Shown: positions 43,401-52,789 of the stretch, piece after piece
Position numbering within the stretch: position 1 is the stretch's first letter
Layout: each line of letters starts with the position of its first letter
Assembly (NCBI GenBank): GCA_902776455.1
Contig: CACYQI010000006.1
Span: 1 to 64,000, forward strand
Direction: 5' to 3'
Source: an uncultured Bacteroidales bacterium
GTDB taxonomy: Bacteria; Bacteroidota; Bacteroidia; Bacteroidales; Bacteroidaceae
DNA: 64,000 bases
The notes under the pieces: generated by a model
The model's database searches: none
The model's input: only the letters and a program-made list of their open reading frames with translations
What the model was told of the DNA's origin: nothing
Translations under genes and position numbers: made by a program

Positions 43401-45082
43401 TTGACGGCATCGTCACGAAGGACGGGGCAGAGATTCTCCTGCTCAACGGCAAGTACCACGAGGTGCGCGGGCAGGGCCGGATGGACGGCGAGGCTTCGCT
43501 TCAGCGCGTCCCCTTCTCCCTCCTCGACGCCTTCATGCCGGAGGCTCCCATAGCGATGAACGGCTATGCGTGGGGCGACTTCATAGTGAGTGGCAGCACC
43601 GACAATCCGGTCCTGAACGGAGAGCTGCGGACGGACTCCCTCTTCATCAAGGCCGACAGCTACAACGTGCAGCTGCAGATACCCGACCACACCATTACGG
43701 TCAAGGACAGCCGCCTCGACCTGGGCCGCATCGAAGCGTATGCTGCGGGCAAGACGCCGCTTGTGCTCGACGGAAACATAGACTTCAGCAACCTCGAGCG
43801 TGTGCGGCTCGACCTGAATGTCAAGGCCGACAACTATCAGCTCATCAACGCTCCGAAGCGACAAGGCTCGCTGGCCTACGGCAAGGTGTTCGTCAATCTC
43901 GGCGGAAGGCTGTGGGGCATGCTCTCCGACCTCAAGATGCGCGGCCGTCTCGACGTGCTGGGCAACACCGACGTCAGCTGCGTCATCACCGACACACCGC
44001 TGTCCAACAAGGACCATCTCTCCGACATCGTCACCTTCACCGACTTCAGCGACACCATCACCGTCGAGCCTGTAGAAATCGTGCGGCAGAGCATCGACCT
44101 CCAGATGAACGTCGGCATTGCCGAGACCGCACAGATTCACTGCTTCCTGAGCGACAACGGAAGCGACTACATCGACCTCCAGGGCGGGGGCGACATGACG
44201 CTGACCTACGACCTGCAGAACGACATGAAGCTCTGGGGACGCTACACCATCGGCAAGGGCATCATGCGCTATTCGCTGATGGCCATCCCGCTGAACGACT
44301 TCGTGATAGCGCAGGGAAGCTACGTCGAGTTTCAGGGGAACGTGATGAACCCGCGGCTGAGCATCAATGCCAGCGAGCGCGTCCGTTCCACCGTCACGGA
44401 GAACAGCGTGCCGCGCAACGTGGCCTTCGACGTCGGACTTGCCCTGAGCCGCACGCTCGACGACATGGGGCTGGAGTTCACCCTGCAGGCTCCCGAGGAC
44501 ATGTCCGTGCAGAACCAGCTCTCGGCCATGACAGCCGAGGAGCGCGGCCGAGTGGCCGTCACGATGCTCGTCACGGGAATGTACGTCACCGACGATGCCG
44601 AGACGAATGGCGGCTACAACTATGCCAACACCCTCAACGCCTACCTGCAGGGCGCCATCAACGAGATAGCGGGCAAAGCCATCAGCACCGTCGATGTCAA
44701 CTTCGGCATAGCCGAGGGTACATCCGATGCAGGAACGAAGACCACCGACTACAGTTTCAGCTTTGCCAAACGCTTCTGGGGCAACCGCATCAGCGTCATC
44801 GTAGGCGGCAAGGTCAGCACGGGGCGCGACGCCGTCAACACCGGACAGACCATCATCGACAACATCTCCATCGAGTACCGCCTCGACAAGAGTGCCTCGC
44901 GCTACGTCAACATCTTCTACGACCGCAACTACGAGTCGCTCCTCGAAGGGCAGGTGACGAAGATGGGTGGCGGCATTGTGCTCCGAAAGAAGGCCGACCG
45001 ACTGGGCGAACTCTTCATTTTCAAGAAGAAAGACGAGGAGAATCAGCCCCCGAAACATGAAGAAGAAAGAGAGAAGAAATAG
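40478..45082 (+). CDS. tamB: TamB-like translocation and assembly module protein
   Basis: This is a 1534-residue protein anchored by one N-terminal helix (about 7-27). It is then almost wholly beta-strand, a long periplasmic groove protein, with the conserved C-terminal DUF490/TamB domain (IDLQGGGDMTLTYDLQNDMK, IEYRLDKSASRYVNIFYDRN). TamB-like proteins bridge the envelope and help lipid transport or outer-membrane protein assembly. The next gene, 5 bp downstream, is its TamA/BamA-like partner. Residues about 236-250 (APSPLAPTPSPEEGT) come from a G-rich repeat inserted in frame (41185-41226). Confidence 0.9.
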   Translation: MKRALKIFFKSLAALLLLIVLLAASLYLPPVQRWAVDRLTAWLEEETGLEVTVGSVHLAPLLDLSLGQVRIAKPPTDVIDVEHALLDLDLSRLLSLHVGVEAIELKGGSVRLTELIESLRMEGSLGSLRLEADDVDLRGKKAIVSEAMLDGCQLDICLRETPEDTTESQPLDWQIDIRQIKILKSSISLQGKPLDFAVRAAIREASLNAGDINLAGGTYRAGKVSLLADSISLAPSPLAPTPSPEEGTSGSSLAFYDAELRLDKLALNGLSSTFNVQLSKLAFRERSGFQLDNLAVNVSFDPHHLSARGLDLKTPHSFANGHIDLDWKESPAKGDFNSSLQASLGSEDVLLLSAAYMPKDLAACYPSQPLDIDLLAEGSLDSLALQKCNVVMPSVLDVRVNGSLQHLTDSLQRGADLKWDVTTMDLRCLNRYLGLDKVRFPKMTLHADTRLRQASRLSADALLAEGSGKAHLKGDIDLQAMTYQLNARIAGLQLHDFLPHDSLYLLTASARLAGRGTDFLSQQTKLQALVDIDHLGYGSWDLDSIHADCQLAAGKAMAEVSSRNDLLQLQGCIDASISERKLQSTTFNMDLRHIDLYALRLARKPLTVSMVTHLDGASDFRQTHSLSARIEAVELTTADSVLHPLDLYLDANLTPEIIHMKALAGDLSLSLSSDQGLDSLLSCFDNFNRELWRQTDSLRLDQDTLRTLLPHLRMELECGQRNPITGILRHATGYSFRDLSFHLVASPQEGLSGNGHMHALNTGAILLDSIQWRIRQEASGISLDARVANGPKNRIVTFQSEAHASLTATGAQMGMYFIDANGQKSVDFGLVLNLLADGVRVHFSPLNPIIAYRRFALNEDNFVSLTRSGKLDALVDLLADDGTGLKLYTTPNDEAQQDISLSVNQFNVGELTQVIPFMPDISGLLHGDFHYMQADSTATVSAEMLVRQMKYNGVLLGDMGLNGVYFPNADGSHYVDGIVTKDGAEILLLNGKYHEVRGQGRMDGEASLQRVPFSLLDAFMPEAPIAMNGYAWGDFIVSGSTDNPVLNGELRTDSLFIKADSYNVQLQIPDHTITVKDSRLDLGRIEAYAAGKTPLVLDGNIDFSNLERVRLDLNVKADNYQLINAPKRQGSLAYGKVFVNLGGRLWGMLSDLKMRGRLDVLGNTDVSCVITDTPLSNKDHLSDIVTFTDFSDTITVEPVEIVRQSIDLQMNVGIAETAQIHCFLSDNGSDYIDLQGGGDMTLTYDLQNDMKLWGRYTIGKGIMRYSLMAIPLNDFVIAQGSYVEFQGNVMNPRLSINASERVRSTVTENSVPRNVAFDVGLALSRTLDDMGLEFTLQAPEDMSVQNQLSAMTAEERGRVAVTMLVTGMYVTDDAETNGGYNYANTLNAYLQGAINEIAGKAISTVDVNFGIAEGTSDAGTKTTDYSFSFAKRFWGNRISVIVGGKVSTGRDAVNTGQTIIDNISIEYRLDKSASRYVNIFYDRNYESLLEGQVTKMGGGIVLRKKADRLGELFIFKKKDEENQPPKHEEEREKK

Positions 45083-45087
45083 GGATT

Positions 45088-47796
45088 ATGAGAAAAGGAA
45101 AAGGAAGTCAGACAGGCACGTCGTGGAGCCTGAGCCGATGCTCCGTGGAGCGTGAGCCGATGCTCCGTGGAGCGTGGGCCGATGCTCCGTGGAGCGTAAG
45201 CCGATGCTCCGTGGAGCGTAAGCCGATACTCCGTGGAGCGTGGACCGATGCCCTGTGGAGCGTCCTGACGACCCTCCTGCTGTGTCTGCTCACCTCTGCC
45301 TGTTCGCTCACGAAACATCTGCCCGAAGGCGAGACGCTCTACCGTGGCATCAAGAGCATAGACTATGACAAACAGATAGTTACGGAGAGCAAGCAGGAGG
45401 AAGGCGTCATTACGGCCCTGGCTGATGCCTATACTACGGTGGAAGGACTGCTCAAGGGCGATGGCTCCCTCCAGCCGTCGAAGGAAGAACTGACAGCCGC
45501 CGTGCGCGACAGCCTCCGCCATGCTTCCGAGAAAGACAAGGCGGCCTACGAATCCGCCAAGGCCGAAGTGGAGGCCGTGCTCTCCTATGCGCCCAACGGA
45601 GCCTTGATGGGGAGCAGCTTCGTGACGCATCCCTTCCCCCTCAAACTCCTCATCTACAACCGCTATGCCGGCAGCAAGCATCGCTTCGGCCGCTGGATGT
45701 TCAACCACTTCGCCGCCTCGCCCGTGCTGATGACCAGCGTCAATCCGCGCCTCAGGGCCAACGTGGCGAAGAACACCCTCCGCAGCCGCGGATACTTCCG
45801 CGCACAGACGTCCTTCGAGATACTGCCCAATGCACGCGACTCGCTCAAAGAGCGTGTGCGCTACAGCATACACCCGGGGCCCGTCTATCACCTGGACAGC
45901 ATAAGCTACAGCCTCCCCTTTTTCCACCAAAGGAAGGGTGAAGGACGAGGTGACGGAAAGATTACCTCCTCCCTTGGCGGGGAAGGGGGAGGCTTGGAGG
46001 AAGGCAGTCTTCTGCACCGAGGCGACCCGTTCAGCGTGGTCACGCTCGAGGAGGAACGGACGCGCATCGTCGGCGCCTTGCGCGAACAAGGCTACTACTA
46101 TCAGCGGAATGACTACATCCATTTCCAGGCCGACACACTCCAGAAGCCCATGATGGTGAAGCTGCGCGTGCTGCCGTCGCCAACGGTACCGCCCGAAGCT
46201 ACGCGGCCTTATTATATAGGTAACACGCGCGTAAACATTTATAAATATGGCGAGCGGAAGATAGTCGATAGTCTCTCCATGCGTGGCGGCTTCTCCTTCG
46301 GCTACAGTAGGCCCGTCGAGTTCAAGCCCGCCAAGGACGGCCGTCCGCCCAAAGCCGTCAGGGGACAGGCTCCGCTGCTGAAGCCGCGAGCCGTCTGGCG
46401 CTCCATGCTCTTCCGCAAAGGCGACCTCTACAAGCAAAGCCTCAGCGACCTCATGCAGGAAGGCCTTGCAGCCACAAACGTCTTCTCCTCGCTCCGCATC
46501 AACTATGTGCCTCGTGAAGACGCCGACACCCTCGACATCGTGGTCAACGCCACCCTTGACAAACCCTATGATGCTGAGTTCCAGGGAAACATCACCGGCA
46601 AGACGGGCGGGCAGATAGGCCCTGGAGCAAGCTTCTCCTTCTCCAAGCGCAACGCCTTCAAGGCCGCAGAGACGCTGACACTCAAGGTGTGGGGAAGCTA
46701 CGAATGGCAGACGGGCGCAAACGTCAAAGGCAGCAGTTCGCTGCTCAACTCCTACGAGTACGGGCTGAGCGGCTCGTTGTCCTATCCGCGTTTCCGCTTC
46801 TTCGGACTGGGCAGGAAGCTGGGCAGGAAGTTCATCTCCACCACCGCCATCGACCTTCAGGCACGTTGGATGAACCGTGCAGGCTTCTTCGGTCGCGTCT
46901 CCTGGAGCGGAGGCGTCAACTACACCCTGCAGCGGAGGCAGAACATCAAGCACGAGTTCTCGCCCCTCACCATCACCTACGACCATCTGCTCCACAGCAC
47001 GACTCGCTTCGACTCCATCGTCTCGGCCAATCCCGCCCTCTACGTCTCCATGCGCAACCAGTTCGTGCCCAGCATGTCGTACACCTTCTCGTGGGCCGGC
47101 AGCCCCAAGCATCCCTCCTCGCTCACCGTGTCCGTGAAGGAGGCGTCGGCCATCCTTTCGAGCATCTACGCCATCGCCGGCAGACCCTTCAGCGAGGAGG
47201 GAAAACAGCTCCTCGACGTGCCTTTCGCCCAGTTCGTGAAGGGAACCGTGCAATACACGCGGCAGTTCCCCCTGACGAAGCGTAGTGTGCTGGCTATGAG
47301 AGCCTTCGGCGGCATCGTCTATAGCTATGGGAACGCCAAGGCAGCCCCCTACGGCGAACTCTTCTCCGTAGGCGGTGCCAACAGCATCCGCGCTTTCGGC
47401 ATGCGCACCATTGGCCCCGGTTCGTACCATCCCGTCAAGTCTCAGTACTCGTACGTTGACCAGATGGGCGACTTCAAGCTCGAAGCCAACGTGGAGTATC
47501 GCTTCCCCATCGTCGGCCAACTGCAAGGCGCAGCCTTCCTCGATGCAGGCAATGTCTGGCTGCTGCGCGAAAGCGAAAGCCAGCAAGGGGGCAAGTTCAG
47601 CTTCAAGAACCTTGGCAAGCAGATAGCCCTCGGCACAGGGGTCGGCCTGCGCTACGACCTCGGCTTCCTCGTCATCCGCTTCGACCTCGGCATCGGCATA
47701 CATGCCCCCTACGACACCGGCAAGCGGGGCTACTACAATATGCCCACCTTCGGCAAGTCCCTTGGCTATCATTTCGCCATCGGCTATCCGTTCTGA
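45088..47796 (+). CDS. BamA/TamA-family outer-membrane protein with repeat-encoded N-terminal extension
   Basis: This is a 902-residue protein. Residues about 11-58 are encoded by the 22-bp CTCCGTGGAGC array. The hydrophobic core of a lipoprotein signal then appears at 59-71, with lipobox TSAC and Cys72. The mature part (SLTKHLPEGETLYRGIKSI) carries POTRA-like modules and a C-terminal 16-strand barrel (GGANSIRAFGMRTIGPGSYH, GVGLRYDLGFLVIRFDLGIG). A second repeat-derived insert is near 280-305 (KGEGRGDGKITSSLGGEGGG). It is coupled to tamB. Whether the extended signal still works is unclear; no internal ATG before the hydrophobic core restores a normal signal peptide, since Met25 lies within the repeat. 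Confidence 0.9.
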   Translation: MRKGKGSQTGTSWSLSRCSVEREPMLRGAWADAPWSVSRCSVERKPILRGAWTDALWSVLTTLLLCLLTSACSLTKHLPEGETLYRGIKSIDYDKQIVTESKQEEGVITALADAYTTVEGLLKGDGSLQPSKEELTAAVRDSLRHASEKDKAAYESAKAEVEAVLSYAPNGALMGSSFVTHPFPLKLLIYNRYAGSKHRFGRWMFNHFAASPVLMTSVNPRLRANVAKNTLRSRGYFRAQTSFEILPNARDSLKERVRYSIHPGPVYHLDSISYSLPFFHQRKGEGRGDGKITSSLGGEGGGLEEGSLLHRGDPFSVVTLEEERTRIVGALREQGYYYQRNDYIHFQADTLQKPMMVKLRVLPSPTVPPEATRPYYIGNTRVNIYKYGERKIVDSLSMRGGFSFGYSRPVEFKPAKDGRPPKAVRGQAPLLKPRAVWRSMLFRKGDLYKQSLSDLMQEGLAATNVFSSLRINYVPREDADTLDIVVNATLDKPYDAEFQGNITGKTGGQIGPGASFSFSKRNAFKAAETLTLKVWGSYEWQTGANVKGSSSLLNSYEYGLSGSLSYPRFRFFGLGRKLGRKFISTTAIDLQARWMNRAGFFGRVSWSGGVNYTLQRRQNIKHEFSPLTITYDHLLHSTTRFDSIVSANPALYVSMRNQFVPSMSYTFSWAGSPKHPSSLTVSVKEASAILSSIYAIAGRPFSEEGKQLLDVPFAQFVKGTVQYTRQFPLTKRSVLAMRAFGGIVYSYGNAKAAPYGELFSVGGANSIRAFGMRTIGPGSYHPVKSQYSYVDQMGDFKLEANVEYRFPIVGQLQGAAFLDAGNVWLLRESESQQGGKFSFKNLGKQIALGTGVGLRYDLGFLVIRFDLGIGIHAPYDTGKRGYYNMPTFGKSLGYHFAIGYPF
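45118..45264 (+). repeat. 22-bp repeat array inside a coding sequence
   Basis: Six to seven 22-bp units (CTCCGTGGAGCGTRAGCCGA). Six units equal 132 bp, a multiple of three, so the frame is kept. The array lies between the start codon and the signal-peptide core of the TamA-like gene. Confidence 0.95.
45915..46010 (+). repeat. G-rich repeat inside the TamA-like gene
   Basis: CACCAAAGGAAGGGTGAAGG and CCCTTGGCGGGGAAGGGGGA style words match the intergenic G-rich family and are read in frame. Confidence 0.7.
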
Positions 47797-47825
47797 CGCA
47801 TTTTCCTACATTTTTTTCGTTGAAA

Positions 47826-48305
47826 TGCACGTTGTTACAAAAAGTTACTGCATATATTGCTTCCGACAATGGCGACAACCTGCTTCTGACGGCAATCGAG
47901 AGTGGTGTCATTCCTGCTAATACGGGTGTCATCCTGGCAGGCGATGCTGGCAACTACAGCTTCGCTCTTACTACAGGCGGTAGTGTGGAAGGAAACGTCC
48001 TGACAGGTACAATTACTGCTATAAGCCGTCCCGAAAACAGTTACATTCTGGCTACTGGTACCTCTGGTGTGGGCTTCTACAAGGATGGTGCAACGACGAT
48101 ACCCGGCTTCAAGGCATATCTGCCTGCATCGGCAGGTGGTGATGTAAAGACATTCCGCTTCGACGATGATGCAACAGGAATAAATGAAGAATTAAGAATT
48201 AAAAATGAAGAATCTTCCATCTACAACCTTGCCGGTCAAATGGTAAACGGTAAATTGCAGAAGGGTATCTATATCGTGAATGGAAAGAAGATAATGGGAA
48301 AATAA
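47826..48305 (+). pseudogene. 3' remnant of a secreted protein with T9SS-type tail
   Basis: About 155 codons in one frame without a usable ATG. The beta-rich module (VIPANTGVILAGDAGNYSFA) and tail (NLAGQMVN...GIYIVNGKKIMGK) are the C-terminal end of a larger secreted protein. No upstream coding sequence remains. Confidence 0.7.
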
Positions 48306-48413
48306 AAATGTAGAAAATAAGATAATAAGAAAGGGCTGCGCAGGCAGCTTGTGAAATAGCGATACGCATCCTTTTCTTATTTTCTAATTCTCTTAATATC
48401 TAAATTTAAGATT

Positions 48414-48551
48414 ATGAAAAAGACATATAAGACGCCGGTTGTTAGCTTAGAAACAGCTCAGGCTACGCAGATGCTTGCAGTATCATTAGGAAAGAGCGAT
48501 ACAGGTGCAGACCCGGATATCGTTCTAACAAAAGAGTCCCAAGATGATTGA
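48414..48551 (+). CDS. 45-residue small protein, KKTYKTP type
   Basis: The peptide begins MKKTYKTPVVSLETAQATQM and continues LAVSLGKSDTGADPD; it is acidic at the end. An A-rich stretch precedes the ATG. Similar short Bacteroidetes proteins (K-K-x-Y-x-x-P, then a Met-Leu-Ala motif) are, as I recall, common and of unknown function. It has no signal peptide or membrane helix. A related start (AAGACATATAAG) recurs at 48859. Confidence 0.55.
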   Translation: MKKTYKTPVVSLETAQATQMLAVSLGKSDTGADPDIVLTKESQDD

Positions 48552-48718
48552 AATGACATTTGGGAAGAATAAAGTACATTTGTTACACTCGCTATCTCTG
48601 AATGGCAAATAGAGCGGCGACCCGGTAAGGACAATGCTATTCCGGCGGCATCCCGAGCTATCAAGAAAGGGAAGATATTCATGTGAGCCTTCTGCGGAAA
48701 CAGGAAAAGGGGGACGGT

Positions 48719-48808
48719 CTCACGCTCCACGGAGCATCGGCTTACGCTCCACGGAGTATCGGCTTACGCTCCACGGAGCATCGGCTTACGCTCCACGGAG
48801 CATAAAAC
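48719..48808. repeat. 22-bp CTCCACGGAGC array
   Basis: Four units lie upstream of the fucosidase gene. The 48552-48939 interval also holds a second KTYKSP fragment and no intact gene. Confidence 0.9.
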
Positions 48809-48939
48809 ACTCCCACTTCAGGCTGTGTTTCGCAACCCTTACCGCAGAGCCTCGCAAGACATATAAGTCTCCTGTGCATGAGATGCTGCAGAAATGGCGA
48901 TTATTCCCTATACAAATAATTCAACAACAATTATTGACC

Positions 48940-50421
48940 ATGAGAAGAAATGTTTTCTTTATGATGGCGATGCTGGCAGTCAGCGTTGCTGCCAATGGGC
49001 AGATTAGCAACGAAACGTTGCCGAATCCCGACAACGAGCCAGCGCCTGTCCATCCTGTGCCGAGCCAGCGACAGCTGCTGTGGCAGGAAACGGAGTTTTA
49101 TGCCTTCTTCCACTTCGGCATGAATACGTTCACGAATGCCGAGTGGGGTGACGGCAGTGAGGCTGAAAGTAGGTTTGCTCCGACCAAAGTTCCCAATCCG
49201 CGTCAGTGGCTCGAAGCCGTGAAGGCGGCAGGCATGAAGGGCGGCATCGCTGTGGTGAAGCATCACGACGGCTTCTGCCTTTGGCCAACAGCTACGACTA
49301 CGCACAGCATCGTGAACGCAGGCAATCAGAACGGACGCGATACCAACATTCCGAGGGATTTCTCCGAAGCAGCCCGCGAGCTGGGCATGAAGTACGGCTT
49401 CTATGTTTCGCCCTGGGACCTGAACAGCGGCTACTGGGGCGACGGCACCAGCAACTATGTCAACAAGGTCTTCCTGCCGCAGTGCCTCGAATTGGCTAAG
49501 TACGGCAGCGACCAGTTTGAGATGTGGTTCGACGGAGCAACAGGCGGCGACCATGCCGGGTACTATGGTGGAAACAAAGGCACTCGCACCATCTCCGATG
49601 CCTCTACCTACTACGACATCCCCAACCTTCGCGACACCGTTCATGCCATCGCCCCCAACTGTGTCATCTGGGGTGTGGGCGACGAAGCCCGATGGATAGG
49701 CAATGAAGCAGGCTGGGCCGGTGAGACCAACTGGTCGATGGGCTATGGCGAGAGCGGCAACGAACACAACTGGAAATGGCGTGCCGGCGAGAGTGATGCC
49801 AAGGCAACAAACAAAGGTTGGTTCTGGCACAGCGGCGAAAGCCCCAAGAGCGCATCGGAACTCTTCAAAATCTACTTGGAGACGGTGGGCCGCAACGCTA
49901 CACTCATCCTCAACTTCCCTCCCGACCAAAGCGGCGAGCTGCCACAGGCCGACGTCACTGTGCTACAGCAGCTTGGAACGATGCTTCAGCAGAGGCTCGG
50001 TACAGACCTCATACCGGGAGCTACAGTTACAGCATCTGCCACCCGTACCGCCAGTGCTGCTCGTAACTACGATGCCGGCAACCTGACCGACGGCGACAAG
50101 GATACCTATTGGGCCACCAACGACGGCGAGCACTCTGCCACCATCAATGTGGAATGGGCAGAGCCGCAGACACTCCACTATGTGATGCTCATGGAGTACA
50201 TCAAGCTGGGGCAGCGCATCCGCAAGTTCTCTGTTGAGACCAGTCTCGACGGCAGTTCATGGACCAAATGCGCCACCACAACCACTACTGTGGGCTACAA
50301 GCGCATCATTCCTCTGAATAACAGCACCAGCACCTACAGCGGCCTGCAGGCACGCTATCTGCGTATCACCATCGAGGACAGCCGTTCCTGCCCCACGCTG
50401 CATACCCTGTCGGTGTATTGA
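48940..50421 (+). CDS. GH29 alpha-L-fucosidase with F5/8 type C (CBM32-like) domain
   Basis: This is a 493-residue protein. A signal peptide (about 1-22, ending ANGQ) is followed by a GH29 barrel (WQETEFYAFFHFGMNTFTN, VVKHHDGFCLWPT, EMWFDGATGG with Asp about 197 as nucleophile). A discoidin-like C-terminal domain follows (NYDAGNLTDGDKDTYWATND). It should release L-fucose from host or dietary glycans at the cell surface. ATG 48940 is chosen; the in-frame extension upstream reads through the 22-bp repeats. It has no type IX tail. The next gene, 44 bp downstream, encodes a secreted partner. Confidence 0.9.
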   Translation: MRRNVFFMMAMLAVSVAANGQISNETLPNPDNEPAPVHPVPSQRQLLWQETEFYAFFHFGMNTFTNAEWGDGSEAESRFAPTKVPNPRQWLEAVKAAGMKGGIAVVKHHDGFCLWPTATTTHSIVNAGNQNGRDTNIPRDFSEAARELGMKYGFYVSPWDLNSGYWGDGTSNYVNKVFLPQCLELAKYGSDQFEMWFDGATGGDHAGYYGGNKGTRTISDASTYYDIPNLRDTVHAIAPNCVIWGVGDEARWIGNEAGWAGETNWSMGYGESGNEHNWKWRAGESDAKATNKGWFWHSGESPKSASELFKIYLETVGRNATLILNFPPDQSGELPQADVTVLQQLGTMLQQRLGTDLIPGATVTASATRTASAARNYDAGNLTDGDKDTYWATNDGEHSATINVEWAEPQTLHYVMLMEYIKLGQRIRKFSVETSLDGSSWTKCATTTTTVGYKRIIPLNNSTSTYSGLQARYLRITIEDSRSCPTLHTLSVY

Positions 50422-50465
50422 AAAGTTGAAAGGTTTAAATGTTAATAAGTTAAAGAGAAAGCATC

Positions 50466-52548
50466 ATGAAAACAAATTATAGATTTTTCACTTTTCATTT
50501 CCTTCTTTTCATAGTGTGTGCCCTGCTGCCTTCTTTGGCATTCGCACAGCGTGTCACATTCGAGAGTACAGAGGAGTACCGCAGCCTTGGTGCCTATGAC
50601 ACTTGGGAGCAGTCGCCTTTCCGTACAGGAGTGCTCAATGGCAGCAATTACGTGGCCTTAGTGGCCAACCCCGATATGGAGGAAAAAGATGCTCCGGGCG
50701 TAGCCACCAACGCCAGCGAGAATGTGCTGGCCGTGCAGCGCTCACGCTATGGCAGCAATACCTTTGGAGCACGCATCGACCTCAACGAACCCTTCTGCCT
50801 CGGCACCAGCAAGCGGTATGTCCACGTGTTGGTCAACAAGCCTGTGGGCGAAGGAGGCGTCGTCATGCTGATTGGCTTGGGCAAGCGTCACGACTGGGAA
50901 GGACAGAAGCCCGAGACCGAGCAGTTCTGGGTGACGGCTTCTCTGTCAACTCAGGGGCAGTGGAACGACCTCGTCTTCCCCGTCACCACCAACGAGTCGG
51001 TTGATATCCACAGCCTTGTTGTCGTACCCGACTTGGCTTCGCCACATCTTCGTACGTCGGACTTCGTGGCCTACATCGACGACATCGAACTTAATGACAG
51101 CCCCAGACCTCGCTATCAGGTCATCAACTATCCGCTGAACTTCGATTCCAATCAGAAACCTACACGTACCGACCGTGCACTTACCAAGCTGACATTCATG
51201 GGCGAAGGTGTGAAGGACGTGACCGTCCCGACCACAACCGTCTATAACAACCTTACGGAAACAGCGATGGTCTTTGCAAAGGCTGGCAGCGATGTGACGG
51301 TGAAGATGACCTACAGAGGCGCTTGGATGAGCGGCTATGTCTATGTCGATTGGAACAACGACGGACAGTTTACGCCTGTCATCGAGGACCACAAGCCTGC
51401 CGAGGGCAGTGAGCTGGTGAGCTATACCTTCCTCAGCGGCTACAACAGCAACGGTGCGAGTCAAGCCAACGGCAACAGCGTGGTGGATGGTGCCATCACC
51501 TGCCCTGCCTTCACCATTCCCGAGGGCACACAGCCCGGTGTTTACCGTATTCGTCTCAAAGTGGATTGGGACAATGCCGATGCAGGTGGTAACGACAATG
51601 CCAACAACCTCCTCACAGCCAATGGCGGTGCAGTGGTGGACGTCCTGCTGAATGTTCACGAGGACAATGTGAGCATCTCTGCCAATCAGCTCAACGGCGA
51701 CGTGCTGACTCCTGAGAGTGCAGCCCTGAGTGATGCACCAATTGCTTTTGGTCAGTCAGTCAAGATAAAGATGGCTCCCGCACCGGACTTCACCTATACG
51801 GGCATCGTCTTAACCCACGGATACAACCTCGACGGTCCGGAGTATGTCCGCGACAACCGTCAATACAAGAGCGTCACCATTCCTGCTTCCTCATTCGACA
51901 AGGCAACGCACGAATACACCATTCCTGCCGCTTACATCGACGGCGAGGTGCGCATAGAGGGACTCTTCACACCTGGCTCGACACCCGATCCGGGAGAAGG
52001 AGGCGATACCTGCACCGTCACTTATAAAAAGAATGTGGACGGAACCTTCTATCAAGGCGGAAGCGCAGTGGCACTTGGCCAGGGTTGGGCAGCAGCCGAA
52101 TGGTTTTCCTCCGATAGTTACCATATCAAACAATGCCAACAACGGCTTCAACACCACAAATTTTAATCTGGCCCGCGACAGGACGTTCACCATCAGCGTA
52201 GCGGATGATTATTTCATTGTCGGCTACAAGATTTACACGCCAGCGGGCTGGGGAACAACGGTGACAACGGAAGCCGGCGAGTCGGCTGTCTTTAGTGGCG
52301 AGCAGACCCTGACAATCTTGAACTTGAACACGAAATCTACTTCCTTCTCCACAGCTGATGCCAACCTGAACGACCCTACCATAGAGGTCTATATTGTGGA
52401 TGATGCGACAGCCCTCGGCATAGGCGAGATTCCAAGCAAGGGCACAGGACAAGTCCTTGGCCTCTATTCCATCGATGGCCGCCGCCTCAGCAAAGTTCCC
52501 GCAAAAGGCGTTTACATAGGTAACGGCAAAAAGATATTGGTGAAGTGA
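50466..52548 (+). pseudogene. Secreted GEVED-domain protein, frameshifted before its T9SS-type tail
   Basis: The first frame (50466-52166) has a signal peptide, a beta-sandwich and a GEVED-like domain (YVYVDWNNDGQFTPVIEDH). It then loses sense near 52104. The next frame (to 52548) continues with VTISNNANNGFNTTNF and ends with a type IX tail (DGRRLSKVPAKGVYIGNGKK). Removing one T from the TTTT at 52104-52107 joins the frames as AAEWFPPIVTISNNA. This is either a real slip mutation, a phase switch or a sequencing error. It is paired with the fucosidase gene. Confidence 0.85.
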
Positions 52549-52552
52549 GACC

Positions 52553-52620
52553 GGATAGTTTCGGACTATTGCTGAATCCTCAAATCCTGCATTAGTGGAC
52601 AGCAATAGTCCGAACTATCC
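52553..52620 (+). terminator. Long hairpin after the GEVED gene
   Basis: GGATAGTTTCGGACTATTGC (52553-) pairs with GCAATAGTCCGAACTATCC (to 52620). There is no U-run after it, so it may be a repeat or processing site rather than a true terminator. Confidence 0.5.
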
Positions 52621-52635
52621 GTGGTTTCAGAAACG

Positions 52636-52690
52636 TCAGCAAGCAACGGCTTGGAGATACAGCATCTCCAGGCCGTTGTTGTTGCCTAAA
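52636..52690 (-). pseudogene. Duplicated 3' end fragment of aroE
   Basis: The minus strand encodes NGLEMLYLQAVAC and a stop, closely matching the intact AroE end ([14 protein letters not shown]) about 600 bp away. Only about 45 bp are recognisable. Confidence 0.55.
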
Positions 52691-52789
52691 GTATCGAGGA
52701 GACGAAAGTATGCCCCCGTCTGTGGTCTGTCGTCCCTTGACTTCGTCGACCTTTGGTTCGGGACTTTAGAGTAAGCCCCCTTCAACTGC

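Noticed and set aside
45118-45264. CRISPR-like 22-bp repeats
   Set aside because: Units are contiguous without spacers and lie inside a gene.
43250-47772. Very long antisense frames opposite tamB and the TamA-like gene
   Set aside because: They arise from high-GC codon use on the sense strand; the sense proteins have clear families.
48634-48939. N-terminal extension of the fucosidase
   Set aside because: It reads through the 22-bp repeats and precedes a normal signal peptide at 48940.
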